64,000 bases of DNA from Phoronis australis (Eukaryota; Phoronida; Phoronidae): assembly GCA_002633005.1 (NCBI GenBank), contig NMRA01000379.1, positions 1 to 64,000 on the forward strand, in the 5' to 3' direction. Both the position numbers and the translations under genes were made by a program. How positions within the stretch are numbered: the first letter of the stretch is position 1; every line of letters starts with the position of its first letter. Positions 37,401-45,905 of the stretch are shown here, one piece after another. The notes below the pieces were generated by a model that saw only the letters and a list, made by a program, of their open reading frames with translations, was not told where the DNA came from and made no database searches.

Positions 37401-40400
37401 ATCTCTGTTACCTTTCATGGAACTAGTATGTTTGATGAAAATAGTTTTGGAGGCTCGAGTTGTGAATGGGAAACTTTATGTCCAACAGGTGGTGCAAGCG
37501 AATAAAGGTCATATTATTTATGAATCGAGAGGAGAAAATAGTATATTAGCTTGGGGTTGTCTGTGGGCCAGGTCTCATGTGACTAGTACCCAAATGAATG
37601 TATTTGTACACCAGAACCACCTAGTGGATTGATAATTGCCATTTGATGACTGGGACATTGAAATTATGTGCAAATTGTAACAGTTGTAATTGTACAAGAC
37701 TTGACGCCTCATATAAGGTATTGAGTCTTTGAGTGATTTAAAGTCATTTCTGATTTCAGTACCCAGGTGGCTTGTGTTAGTAACCATACATCACCAACTG
37801 ATATTACAGAATATTGGCATTAATTAAGCTTTTTAGTCAGTTGCTGTTTTTGGTGTCTTTTTATGAACCATGCTGTGGTTGCCTTCTTACTCTCCGCAAC
37901 TTGTGACTGTCTGTTGTGTGTGTGTGTGTGTGGTGTCCAGTTGCTGTTACATGTCAGGTGTTGGTTTCAGTACAACGCGTTTACCACCGTCATCAGCGAC
38001 ATGGTGTCGAGGGTGGAGAAAGAACACCGTACAAAGTTGGAACAACTGAACAGCATGGAGAAGGAGCAGAGGTTAGTTACGCAGGTCTCGTACAAAGGTC
38101 AAGCATGACAAAACCACTGCTGCCCCCTTGGGGCACAACAAGTTGTAAATCCCCTAACAATAAACCTATGGCTGTCTACTCACAGCCTCTCATTTTCTTG
38201 GAGCTGTCTTTACGAACTGGGTCATTGTGAGTTGGACATCACTGGAGATTAACAAAATCATACTGTGTGTAATATGGAATTAATTATTAATAAGTGAACT
38301 ACAAGCCACTACTAACTGGGTCAAAGACTCTGTCATGATGTCTGAGTACAAGTAGAGTTCATCCTCCCAGTAACTAGAATGACACTGGGCAACGGTGATT
38401 TGTTTCTGATTGCTTTCAGCTTATACTGTACGATTGTTTTTATCTCAAATTAATGATAGGAAGTTAAGCCAATTCTAAATTATTTGTTAAACTTACCAAA
38501 CAGTGAGTTAAACATTCAGCTTTCTACATTGTTGTCCAAAAACCGGCTTAACTATGTTTCTTTAGGTTTATGTTATACTTCAAAGTTAAACACTCTTAAT
38601 TACATGTTGGGATGTTGTATACTACTCTCATAATTACATGTTGGGATGTTGTATACTACTCTCATAATTACATGTTGACATGTTGTATACCACTCTCATA
38701 ATTACATGTTGACATGTTGTATACTACTCTCTTGGTGAGCTACTGTAATGTTTGTGTAACTGTTACAATCTTTTGCCAGGACACTTCAGTTCAGTCAGGA
38801 GCCCGTGTCAAATGCCAACAATCTTGTGTCTGTGCCTGCTGTGGGAAACAAACAGGACTCCATGGTTAGTAAACACTGTCATCCCATACTCAGTGTATTT
38901 TGAAAGCTATAGGACTCCATGGTTAGTAAACACTGTCATCCCATACTCAGTGTATTTTGAAAGCTATAGGAAACAGCAGACATAGCTCTTAGCATTGAGA
39001 GATCACTGACAGAGGTTTCTTTTGCTTGACTTAATAGAAATCATTCAACGTATGGCTCTTTAGCGTTTAGCTAACTCTCCATATTTAAGAAGCAGAACAT
39101 TCCATTTAAACAGCAAGAACATTAACCATAAATTTTCAAAAATGGAGCTGCCTGTGGTTATATGTTAAGATAAAATTAAATAGTGAAGAATGAATTTCAA
39201 ACTAACCAAGATGAGCTAACTCCTCTGTCCTTTATTTATTACGTCAATGTAACAAATTATGAAAATGTGTCTTTTGTCTAAAAATTTCTCACCCTTACTT
39301 ATTTTGAGGTCATGGAAAGGAACTCTCTGTATATGGATTTTCCGATTGTTGCAGATGGACAAGTTCTTGAGTGGCTTTGGTGGAATGTTCTCGTCTGGTG
39401 ACGCCAACAAAGCGCAAACAATAGCGGACACAGGCCAGGTTTGTTGAGACATATGATTGTATCCAGTGTACATGGCATCTACTTGGGTTAAATACCTTCA
39501 TCTGTGTCTTTGCTCCCTTCCGTCCATCTGTCTATTGGTCAGTTTTTCTGTCCAGTAGTGTGGGGTTATCTGCTGCTTTAAATTTGTTTTTTGTTTCTGG
39601 AATTTAAGGGATTTTTACTCTGTGATGTCTTGGACATGTCTGACTAGCTTTGCACCTTCTAGCGACCATTTATTACATAACCATACAATGTCTTTGCTTT
39701 AAGTTTTCTTTCATTACAGTAAATTTTTATAGAGCCTATTTCTAATTTAACTGTGTTAGCTCCCTCTGTTGACCATGTTACTTGTTCATTTAATATGATT
39801 ATGATGATTATGATTTTTATTTACTATTATTATCACCACCACCACCACCATCATCATTATTAAAATGTATTATAATTCTCATTATCATTACTTACTACAT
39901 CTTCCAATACAGAAAACTCTCAGTCTGGCAGAGAAGCAGCGGTTGGCTGAGCAGCAGGAGATGCAGAGGCGGCTTAAGTCACAGACTCCTCTTACAAGTT
40001 CTACGGCCGTCAAATCACAGACTCCACTCACAGCTTCTAAAGTGGTCAAGACAATGCAATCTACGGTAGGTGAAAAATGAAATTCAGTTACAGTAATGCT
40101 TGCCTTCCTGCCAAAGCAGCTCACAATATTCACAAAGTATCAAATCAAGTTTGTGACGAGGCAAATGTAGCCATGAATGCAAACTGAACAGTTTTCTATT
40201 TCAATTTGTTTGTAATGAAATGAAGGTCAAAGTGATTGGTGTTTAGACAAATACAACTATTTTACTGTACTGATGGGTTATACGATACATAATGATATAC
40301 TGGTTACTCCAAATATTACAAAGCATTCAGCTTAATCCCAAACAAAATATTTTAAAATTTCTGTTAATTTCCGTTCAAAAACTCATGGTGTGCAGCAGTG

Positions 40401-41318
40401 TGTCCAACAATCCTACGGCTGATGCTGTTTGCGTTTAGAAATAATATCAAACAAATTGGAAAAACTTCAATCAAAAAAAATATAGCTGCTGTGATGCCAC
40501 TTGTCTTAGAAACAGCATTCGGTTGAGACCACATGAAATCAGTATTAACGTTCTTTCTCAAATTTGTGGCAATTTGTTAAAAAAACAGTTTGTTATTGCT
40601 TCTGATTATGCTTGACTGGCTTTTGATGTTTTCGTTTCTTTCTGTTTTTCAGCAAGTGAAAGACCTGACATCCACCCTTACATCCAGCTCAGCAAATAAA
40701 CCTTCATATAATCTCAGTTCATTTTCATCAACACCATCAACAATGGGAAGCTCTCAGGCACAAAGCAGCAAACAACTTGACCTTTCCTCATTGGACAATC
40801 TACTTCCATCATCCTCTGGCAGGACAAAACAGCCAATAGGATCCATGAAAAGTGGGTCAACTGGCATGATGGGTAGTCAATATGTTGGACAGAGCATTGC
40901 AGGTGGCATGGTTATTGGTGGTGGTCACCAGAACACCATAACGACTGGGCAAACAGCTGTTATGGGTGGTCAAGTCAACAGAATGGGGAATCCAAGTCTC
41001 ATGATGAGTAACCATGGTAACATGATGAATGCTGGTAACATGATGAGTGCTGGTATCCGAGGAACCAGTATGGTGAATAGTCAAGGTGGTTATGGCAATA
41101 TGAACATGATGGGTGGCTTGAGTAACACATCCATGAACTGGCAGTCTGGTGGCATGGCTGGTCAAGGCGGAATGACCCATGGTCAGTTTGGTATGATGAG
41201 CAATAGTGGAATGATGGTTGGACAATCTTTGGGCCCAACCAATAATATGTCCTCCTGGATGGATCAGCAGACGAGTAAACCACCACCCCAAGCAAATGTG
41301 AACGATTTGTTGGGATGA
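21843..41318 (+). CDS. SCYL2: SCY1-like protein 2 (SCYL2/CVAK104), complete, 17 coding exons
   Basis: Coding exons: 21843-21995, 23082-23239, 24055-24199, 26956-27105, 29357-29572, 30170-30286, 30833-30961, 33544-33720, 34251-34373, 35224-35337, 35880-36012, 37264-37382, 37971-38071, 38780-38864, 39355-39438, 39913-40065, 40653-41318. All phases match and the product is 940 residues, close to the vertebrate length. Residues 1-about 320 are a kinase fold with degraded motifs: HRN (168-170) for HRD, GFE (188-190) for DFG, intact APE (226-228). Residues about 330-580 are HEAT-like helices ('MVPFVLPN', 'PSMKNA'-type 'SSMKNAVIPRL'). A Q/E-rich coil and a Ser/Met/Gly/Asn-rich tail follow, with LDLSSLDNLL (761-770) and terminal NDLLG. 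The family binds clathrin and AP-2 on coated vesicles and acts in TGN-endosome sorting; function here is inferred from homology. Start chosen at 'MDVFQKLKSTV', matching family N-termini. An assembly gap lies in intron 4. Confidence 0.95.
22146..22313. repeat. Minisatellite, 21-bp unit x 8 (SCYL2 intron 1)
   Basis: Unit TTGGCCATGTCACTGGCAAT(A), eight copies with a few A/G and C/T variants. Unit length divisible by three gives long open frames on both strands, with no sign of being coding. Confidence 0.96.
23082..23239 (+). CDS. SCYL2: SCYL2 exon 2 (kinase N-lobe)
   Basis: 'EASVFMFEKKLIDRY' corresponds to beta-strand 3, with the VAIK lysine position inside FEKK. 'LTRLRHPKILSVYHPLEES' is alpha-C and beta-4. 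Ends phase 2 before GTACCA. Confidence 0.93.
23861..23938 (+). mobile_element. tRNA-like SINE head (SCYL2 intron 2)
   Basis: GATAGCTCCGTGGAATAGAG resembles an A box and GGGTTCGAACCTC is a full B box, spaced as in a tRNA. Stem pairing is incomplete. Confidence 0.45.
24055..24199 (+). CDS. SCYL2: SCYL2 exon 3 (hinge region)
   Basis: 'TEPVFASLANVLG' and 'YEVEIKYGLLQ' are strong SCYL2 signatures. Acceptor CCTTCAG, donor GTGAGT. Confidence 0.94.
25021..25655. promoter_or_regulatory. Cluster of CTCF-like motifs in diverged repeat units (SCYL2 intron 3)
   Basis: Motifs of the form CCACTAGGTGGCGC occur at 25021-25036, 25267-25282 (TCACTAGGGGGCACCA), 25414-25429 and 25540-25555, with a reversed one at 25640-25654 (GCGCCCTATGGTGG). 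Flanking words such as ATAAAAATGACCA and AGAATATGTC(G/A)AA recur, so these are decayed copies of one repeat about 130-150 bp long. Confidence 0.4.
26956..27105 (+). CDS. SCYL2: SCYL2 exon 4 (degenerate catalytic and Mg loops)
   Basis: Contains 'LHRNVCLESVIINKNGAWK' and 'LSGFE'. The catalytic aspartate of HRD is Asn and the DFG motif is GFE, so both acidic residues normally needed for phosphotransfer are changed. Confidence 0.94.
28378..28423. repeat. (CA)n microsatellite running into a gap
   Basis: About 22 CA units directly followed by Ns. Confidence 0.97.
28424..29226. other. Assembly gap (803 N)
   Basis: A run of N inside SCYL2 intron 4. No exon is missing, because exons 4 and 5 join in frame and match the family without loss. 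Confidence 0.99.
29357..29572 (+). CDS. SCYL2: SCYL2 exon 5 (activation segment to helix F)
   Basis: 'FPFKEWDENIPP', 'LDFLAPEFIL' (APE motif) and 'ASDLYSLGILIYALYNGG' (helix F). 216 nt, phase 0, donor GTACGT. Confidence 0.95.
30170..30286 (+). CDS. SCYL2: SCYL2 exon 6 (end of kinase fold)
   Basis: 'VPDEMRDHVKLLLNVEPSVR' includes the conserved helix-I arginine and is followed by PDAHQM. 117 nt, phase 0. Confidence 0.94.
30833..30961 (+). CDS. SCYL2: SCYL2 exon 7 (start of HEAT-like region)
   Basis: 'LPFFQDVGVITLHYLDTLF' and 'FFKGLPQVVVKMPK'. Its 5' splice site AAG|GTATAG (GT at 30962) is also the first unit of the 41-bp minisatellite. Only this first donor keeps the frame: reading on gives a TAG stop two codons later. 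Confidence 0.93.
30958..32304. repeat. 41-bp minisatellite, about 33 copies, anchored on the SCYL2 exon 7 donor
   Basis: The unit starts GTATAGTACTCCAATGTATT and ends TTGTCCCAAAG; the copies are almost identical. The first unit coincides with the exon 7 end (CCCAAG|GTATAG), so every unit carries a copy of the 5' splice site. Because 41 is not a multiple of three and the minus strand lacks stops, all three minus frames are open across it (up to 524 codons), an artefact. Confidence 0.98.
32581..32772. repeat. Minisatellite, 32-bp unit x 6 (SCYL2 intron 7)
   Basis: Units start TTTTGGAAGG at 32581, 32613, 32645, 32677, 32709 and 32741. It is a second, unrelated array in the same intron. Confidence 0.96.
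33544..33720 (+). CDS. SCYL2: SCYL2 exon 8 (HEAT-like)
   Basis: 'RINLERMLPSLFQAC', 'HDMVPFVLPNILLVAE' and 'HILPDLKSLFAITEPVQ'. 177 nt, phase 0. Confidence 0.94.
34251..34373 (+). CDS. SCYL2: SCYL2 exon 9 (HEAT-like)
   Basis: 'VLLIFMQNMSLLLSKTPADD' followed by 'VLPMIFRAIESSAPQIQ'. 123 nt, phase 0, donor GTAAGT. Confidence 0.94.
35224..35337 (+). CDS. SCYL2: SCYL2 exon 10 (HEAT-like)
   Basis: 'ELCLQVLPTFASLIEYSSMK' then 'NAVIPRLKKLCLATQSLN'. The last 48 nt plus the donor are repeated three more times downstream at 52-bp spacing. The first donor (35338) is the one that joins correctly to 'IRVNSLVCIGK'. Confidence 0.93.
35290..35497. repeat. 52-bp tandem repeat x 4 copying exon 10 end plus donor
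   Basis: Unit 1 (35290-35341) is the last 48 nt of exon 10 plus GTAA. Three further copies follow, with GTAAG donors at 35390, 35442 and 35494, exactly 52 bp apart. The copies differ at a few sites. Confidence 0.96.
35880..36012 (+). CDS. SCYL2: SCYL2 exon 11 (HEAT-like)
   Basis: 'IRVNSLVCIGKLMEFLDRW', 'VLDDVLPMLPEI' and 'EPAVLMSILG'. Phase 1 end; the split Gly codon is completed by exon 12. Confidence 0.94.
36031..36196. repeat. Minisatellite, 42-bp unit x 4 (SCYL2 intron 11)
   Basis: Starts AG(C/T)GGTCACTCGGTAGTC at 36031, 36073, 36115 and 36155. It begins 18 bp after the exon 11 donor but does not include it. Confidence 0.93.
37264..37382 (+). CDS. SCYL2: SCYL2 exon 12 (HEAT-like)
   Basis: 'IYKVALTHEKLGITKDILAT' and 'KVLPFLIPLSIDNKLNLSQ', a highly conserved SCYL2 stretch. 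Confidence 0.95.
37971..38071 (+). CDS. SCYL2: SCYL2 exon 13 (coil)
   Basis: 'FTTVISDMVSRVEKEHRTK' then 'LEQLNSMEKEQ', a charged helix. Phase 2 end with GTTAGT donor. Confidence 0.92.
38591..38730. repeat. Minisatellite, 34-bp unit x 4 (SCYL2 intron 13)
   Basis: ATTACATGTTG(G/A)(G/C)ATGTTGTATAC repeats at 38599, 38633, 38667 and 38701, ending about 50 bp before exon 14. Confidence 0.94.
38780..38864 (+). CDS. SCYL2: SCYL2 exon 14
   Basis: A poorly conserved linker, 'TLQFSQEPVSNANNLVSVPA' then 'VGNKQDSM'. Phase joins both neighbours. The last 11 nt and donor are duplicated 57 bp downstream. Confidence 0.85.
38854..38967. repeat. 57-bp tandem duplication x 2 spanning the exon 14 donor
   Basis: AGGACTCCATG|GTTAGTAAAC occurs at 38854 and again at 38911. 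The copies are identical; the first holds the last 11 exon bases and the true donor. Using the second donor would pass an in-frame TGA. Confidence 0.96.
39355..39438 (+). CDS. SCYL2: SCYL2 exon 15
   Basis: 'MDKFLSGFGGMFSSGDANKA' followed by QTIADTGQ. 84 nt, phase 0, acceptor TTGCAG. Confidence 0.85.
39779..39862. repeat. Trinucleotide-rich microsatellite (ATT/CAC)
   Basis: Alternating ATGATT, ATTATT, CACCAC and CATCAT runs in SCYL2 intron 15. Confidence 0.8.
39913..40065 (+). CDS. SCYL2: SCYL2 exon 16 (basic/Q-rich coil)
   Basis: 'LSLAEKQRLAEQQEMQRRLK' matches the LxLEEKQxLAxEQE-type coil of the family. An internal near-repeat, KSQTPLTSS and KSQTPLTAS, follows. Confidence 0.93.
40653..41318 (+). 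CDS. SCYL2: SCYL2 exon 17 (low-complexity tail and stop)
   Basis: 'QVKDLTSTLTSS' starts the exon and NDLLG-stop ends it. The middle is rich in Met, Gly, Asn and Ser. LDLSSLDNLL resembles clathrin-box and adaptor-binding motifs; binding is inferred. Confidence 0.93.
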   Translation, partial: QVKDLTSTLTSSSANKPSYNLSSFSSTPSTMGSSQAQSSKQLDLSSLDNLLPSSSGRTKQPIGSMKSGSTGMMGSQYVGQSIAGGMVIGGGHQNTITTGQTAVMGGQVNRMGNPSLMMSNHGNMMNAGNMMSAGIRGTSMVNSQGGYGNMNMMGGLSNTSMNWQSGGMAGQGGMTHGQFGMMSNSGMMVGQSLGPTNNMSSWMDQQTSKPPPQANVNDLLG

Positions 41319-41950
41319 GGAAGTAAGGAGGCCTTCTCTGCACTACTCATAATAAAAAAAGTGTTGTGTATAAACAAGAGGTGCAATCCCACCTACTTTA
41401 CATCAACGATTGATCTACTTTATGTTCATTCCATTTCACCCAAACACAGACATCTTGCTATAATTGTGCTGATCTTGTAACCTGCCACTGGACACGAGAT
41501 TTGATTCCTTGTGTCCCACAGGTGACAGTCTGCAACGCGAGATTTGATTCCATGTGTCCCACAGGTGACAGTCTGCAACACCAGATTTGATTCTATGTGT
41601 CCCACAGGTGACAATCTGCATCACGAATTTCCACGCTGTTCTGTCCTTCAAAGTTATATTTGAGGGTTGCTTCTGTAGCATGACTATTACTTTGGGACAT
41701 CCTCTTGGGACATGCTCTTGGGACATCCTCTTCCGCACTTTTTGGAGTTCAATTATTTTGATTTGATTTTGTTGTGTGTCACCAAAAATCAAGCCTTGCA
41801 ATATGGCAAGATCACTTCTTGTTTTCTGCAGTTTATGCTGTGGTCAGGATGGAGCCTAGTTGTGTTATTTTTTACCTTAAATCGGTTCATTCTGGCTTTG
41901 AATTTGGTAATTTTACCTGCCAAAGTAGCGCAGCTTTAATAATTTAATGA
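41319..41950 (+). other. SCYL2: SCYL2 3' UTR (approximate)
   Basis: AATAAA at 41351-41356 is the first possible poly(A) signal; the true end is not determined. The region contains a 43-bp minisatellite. Confidence 0.4.
41488..41620. repeat. Minisatellite, 43-bp unit x 3 in the SCYL2 3' UTR region
   Basis: GAGATTTGATTCC(T/A)TGTGTC repeats at 43-bp spacing. Each unit contains CCCACAGGTGAC, which resembles an acceptor followed by a donor-like GT, but there is no evidence that it is spliced. Confidence 0.93.
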
Positions 41951-42104
41951 GATCTATTGTTAAGAGATGAGTCATTTTTGATATTTCATATTCATCAATT
42001 ACTTGGTGAAGGGCCCTCTTCAATCTGTGTTTTGATGGACCAACAAAGTTTTCTGTTTGGGGTGTTACAGGCAATATTTGGGTGCTTTCTATTTTTTTAT
42101 AAAT

Positions 42105-42136
42105 GTGTGTGTGTGTGCGTGTGCGTGTGTGTGTGC
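42105..42136. repeat. (TG)n/(CG)-containing microsatellite
   Basis: TGTGTGTGTGCGTGTGCGTG pattern, about 30 bp. Confidence 0.9.
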
Positions 42137-42139
42137 TGT

Positions 42140-45100
42140 GTCACACATAGGTGAATGGTTGATTTTGTTTGATAAAATTATGCAATGACATTTACGCAGT
42201 CTCTGGGCGTTTTATGTTAATTTTGTGTTATTTGCGTGCAGGTGATTTCATCTACAAATCTTGTGATGAAACTCACTGCTCTTCAATATGTGTTTGACAG
42301 TGCTAGTAGTGTCCCTCATTTAACATAGTTTTAATTTAAAAATGTCTTATGACTACTTCTGCATTATGCAGTGGGCATGCTCTGTAGCGCTAATGCTGGC
42401 AAGAAAATGGCAATGGTAAACTTTCTCTTATAAGATGCCAGCATCCTCGACCAATCATTTCATGACTATTGCCACTCCACGCTAGTAAGGTAAATAACTT
42501 TCTCACCAGATTTTGGGGGTGTTATGGGATTTCTGTTTTTGTCAAAAAAATGTTGCTTTAGGGAATGCACCCCATGATTAGTTGTGAACAAGTTTGGTCA
42601 TAGGGTCAAAGGTCAGCTTATAACTTTCACTTCTATCAGTAGTTGATATATTTTGTCAAGTGTGTCTCATAACTTTTTTGGTTGTAAAATATAGATCCTC
42701 TAGGTGGCACTGGCATCATATTCATCTTTATTAAATAAATTAAGTTGAGGGCCATAAATTTCAGTGTCCAGTGGTTAAGGGCAAACGAACTGATGCCTCT
42801 TCATCCTAACCGTCCCACACTAAACGTATAAGGGGGGCTGTTTTCACCTCTCTTAAACACAAGGTGTGTGTGTTCACCTGCTTAGTGAATTGTGCCATGA
42901 TTCCTGGTGAAGGTTTTTTGCTTGGGTTGTCAATTACCTGTCATGTATTCAATATCATACTGTACTGGTTATGTAGTGAAAATTTTTCGTATAGGTTCTG
43001 GTGTCAATTAAAAGGTTATTTTCTTCTTACATTCTAAGCAGTGGACACTGTGGGATTTCTCTCAAAGCTGAGTTATTCGCCATTTTTGGCATTAGTGAGA
43101 TAGAGGCATTAAAGTGCTATTATCAGGAGAAATGTGGTTTTCCAGATCAGTCAACCCTAACGCAGGATAGAAGGTTGGCATGTTTTAAATGACCATTTTT
43201 TTCAAGAAATGCCGGGGAAGGATTTTATCACATGCGCACACCCAATATAAAAACGGGGGCTCGAATTACTGAGAATTTGGATTTTTTACTAAGATTCAGG
43301 GGGTTCGTTCAGAGCTATGAATTGTGCATTCGCTGAATTTTAGAAGTTCCTGCCAATTTAGTTGACTTGTCTCGTTTTCTTTCTTCCAAGTCTTTGTTTC
43401 TCTGAGACCGACCTTTTTACCCACTTCGCCAAATGGGAGCTCGTTCGAGCCCCCCGATCCCCCTCCCTGGGTGTGCGCATGATCAACAGATACTGCTATA
43501 ACAGACCCCTTTAAAAAGCGCTCTTAATTGGCGGTATTCGTCGCATTACATCATTACATGTCACGTGACTGTAAGAGTACAGTGCACTGGTATCAAAACA
43601 TTCCTTGCGTTGATAGCAACTGTCTTGTGTATCATAGGGGAATTCGTTTGTTGCGAAACGACCCAGTTTTGAAAGGAAGATTTAGTCTAACTCTGTCCAG
43701 TTCTCTGGTTTTTACTGATGCCCTAAATGTTCTGTTGAGAGAGGAAAATCCTGGTTTGTCGTCATCTAGAAATGTCGGAGACGGGTTCTGTGTTAGTGTT
43801 GTTTGTAAGTTTTGGGCAGCATGAACTACATGTATAAAAGTTATCCTTTAAAAGTGGTCAAGTAGACAGTGTTGTCAGTTTTTTTAAAACGGTACAGAAT
43901 ACAGATTGTTTATTAATTTCTTTCTATTTATAATTGTTTTGTTTTTCCGTTTGAATATTGCGGTCTTATTGTGAAATATACCAATTTGCCGTTTCATCTT
44001 CCTCTTCAATTGATTGAGATGCAATGCGTTGCACACACGCACTGGNTTTTTTTTTTTTTTTTTTTTTGGCTGTGCACGACTTAAGCGTGTACGCGTGCCT
44101 TTGCGCTCGTAAAACTGAGGATAAATCGGCCGAATTGTCACATTCAGATAAATTATTGTCTTTTTATGAATAGCTGCGTGACGTCTTCCTGATCCGATGT
44201 TCATTTGATTACTAAGGATTCCACGAAAGTCTTTTCTTTTTGTAATTTGTCATACATTGCGTGTCACGGTTTCATTAACTGGGCATTGTTAACAATTTAT
44301 CGAAAAATCCTATGAGGTGGTAACTCGCTTTGTACAAATATGCCTCAATGTGCCTATGAAGGCATGCACACGTGAGACCTCATGTTAGCACAACTTTGTG
44401 GAATACGAATCATTTAAACTGGTTTTTAAAAAAGGATAATAAACCCTGTGTGGCTGATTTCAATCAGTCTTCGTTTTGTTCTCTTCTAATGCACCATTGG
44501 CGTCTTAGTGTAGTCCTAAGAGCAGAATTTGTAAGGAAAAGAGTCACTGTGTCACAGATTGATAGTATGGTTCTTGGTGGGCGGTCTTTCCCTTCATTTG
44601 CCGTTTTACCCGCCTAAAGCGGAGGTCACGCTTGCCCGTTTAACAGACTTGGTAAGAAGTTGCGAAATTGCTCCAACATTGAGGGTTCATGGTAAAAGAG
44701 CATTATTTTGTTTAAGAGAGCTGGATCGGAAAGTCATTGTTCATATCTGAAGGCCAAAGCCGAGTTCTGTATCGAGAAAGTGAAACGCAGGCAAATCTGC
44801 GACTGGTCTGTTCACTCGGAAACTGAACTTCTGGCTGCCTATTGCTAATAAAGTGATCTCAACACAAATCTATGTCTGCGGCGGCACTGCATGTTAGAGA
44901 TGGCCGCTTTCTCACAATTCTCTTCGAACATGACGTCACTCGCATGGGGTCATTACAACCCCAGTAAACACACTTGAAGTGCACTATTTTGATTAAAGTT
45001 TCATCGGAAAAAACATTTCCTGCCTTGAATTTGCTAAACATTTCCGTTGGTAATTGTTCATCGATTTCTAAGCATTGACTGGCATAAATAACGGGAAGTC

Positions 45101-45900
45101 GCTTGATTGGGGGTCTTTTTGCGGACTCCAGATCAGGCAGTTTTAACATATTGTCCAAATATCTACACAGGCCTCCCAACACAGAATATTTTCCTACTTT
45201 TCTCCTAATTTCTGAAGGTATTTCTTCTTTTCATGTTTATTTTTTTAAATTCTTACTTTTTGTCAAAATTTGACCGTACGTTTTTAATCTAACAAAGAAA
45301 CATCTATATAGTTATCAGAATTAAGAAAAAAATAATAATCATGCTAACTGTGGGATTCCATATCGGCTCCTCTTTCACTCTAGGAACTGTGGTATTCCAC
45401 GAATTAAGGCTGCTGGAAATAAGTTAAAAATGACATGTGTCGAGACCGGGTAAATGAAGAAACAGGTCACGTGTCTTCAAACGTGATGAAGAGACGCGCC
45501 CAATAAGACCCGAAAGCTAATTTTTTGATATATATTTTTACCGGATTTTAAAATGTTTTTACGTTGCTTGAAATAAGGGTGTCAAAACTGGTCACGTGAT
45601 CATCATTCAGCCACTAAAAGGAGGGGAGAGGATGGAAATTGCCGGAATAATTGGTTAAGTTTTGACTTACAACGAGTATTTTCCATTTGATGATTATCTT
45701 CAATCGAATTTTTATTCATTCAGTTCTTTTAATGTATGTTTGCATTGCAATTTCAGGGTTTATTTTAGAAAAAGTTGTCTTAACCTTCAAAAATAGACAG
45801 GTTTTTCCATTTTCCCCAGGTTACGACAGGTGTACATAGCCAGATTGGAAAGTTAATTTTACAAGTCCAGCTGAGCCTTTAATATTTATAGTCTACTTTA
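42140..45900. other. Gene-poor interval downstream of SCYL2
   Basis: No exon is recognised. A minus-strand frame at 44859-45182 (107 codons) has no family resemblance. A repeat at about 43205-43490 has inverted arms (GCGCACACCC, GGGGGCTCGAA) and shares 'GGGG(G/T)CTCGAATT' and 'TTGTGCATTCGC' with 60270-60463. A poly-T run ends at a single N (44046). Confidence 0.5.
43205..43490. repeat. Dispersed repeat with inverted arms
   Basis: The left arm (about 43221-43262) and right arm (about 43443-43488, reversed) share ATGCGCACACCC and GGGGGCTCGAA. The interior resembles 60270-60463. Confidence 0.4.
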
Positions 45901-45905
45901 AGAAT

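Noticed and set aside
40857-41343. Minus-strand frames of 144 and 114 codons
   Set aside because: Antisense shadows of SCYL2 exon 17, caused by its low-complexity codons.
44859-45182. 107-codon minus-strand frame
   Set aside because: Cysteine-containing but no recognisable pattern; no upstream start context.
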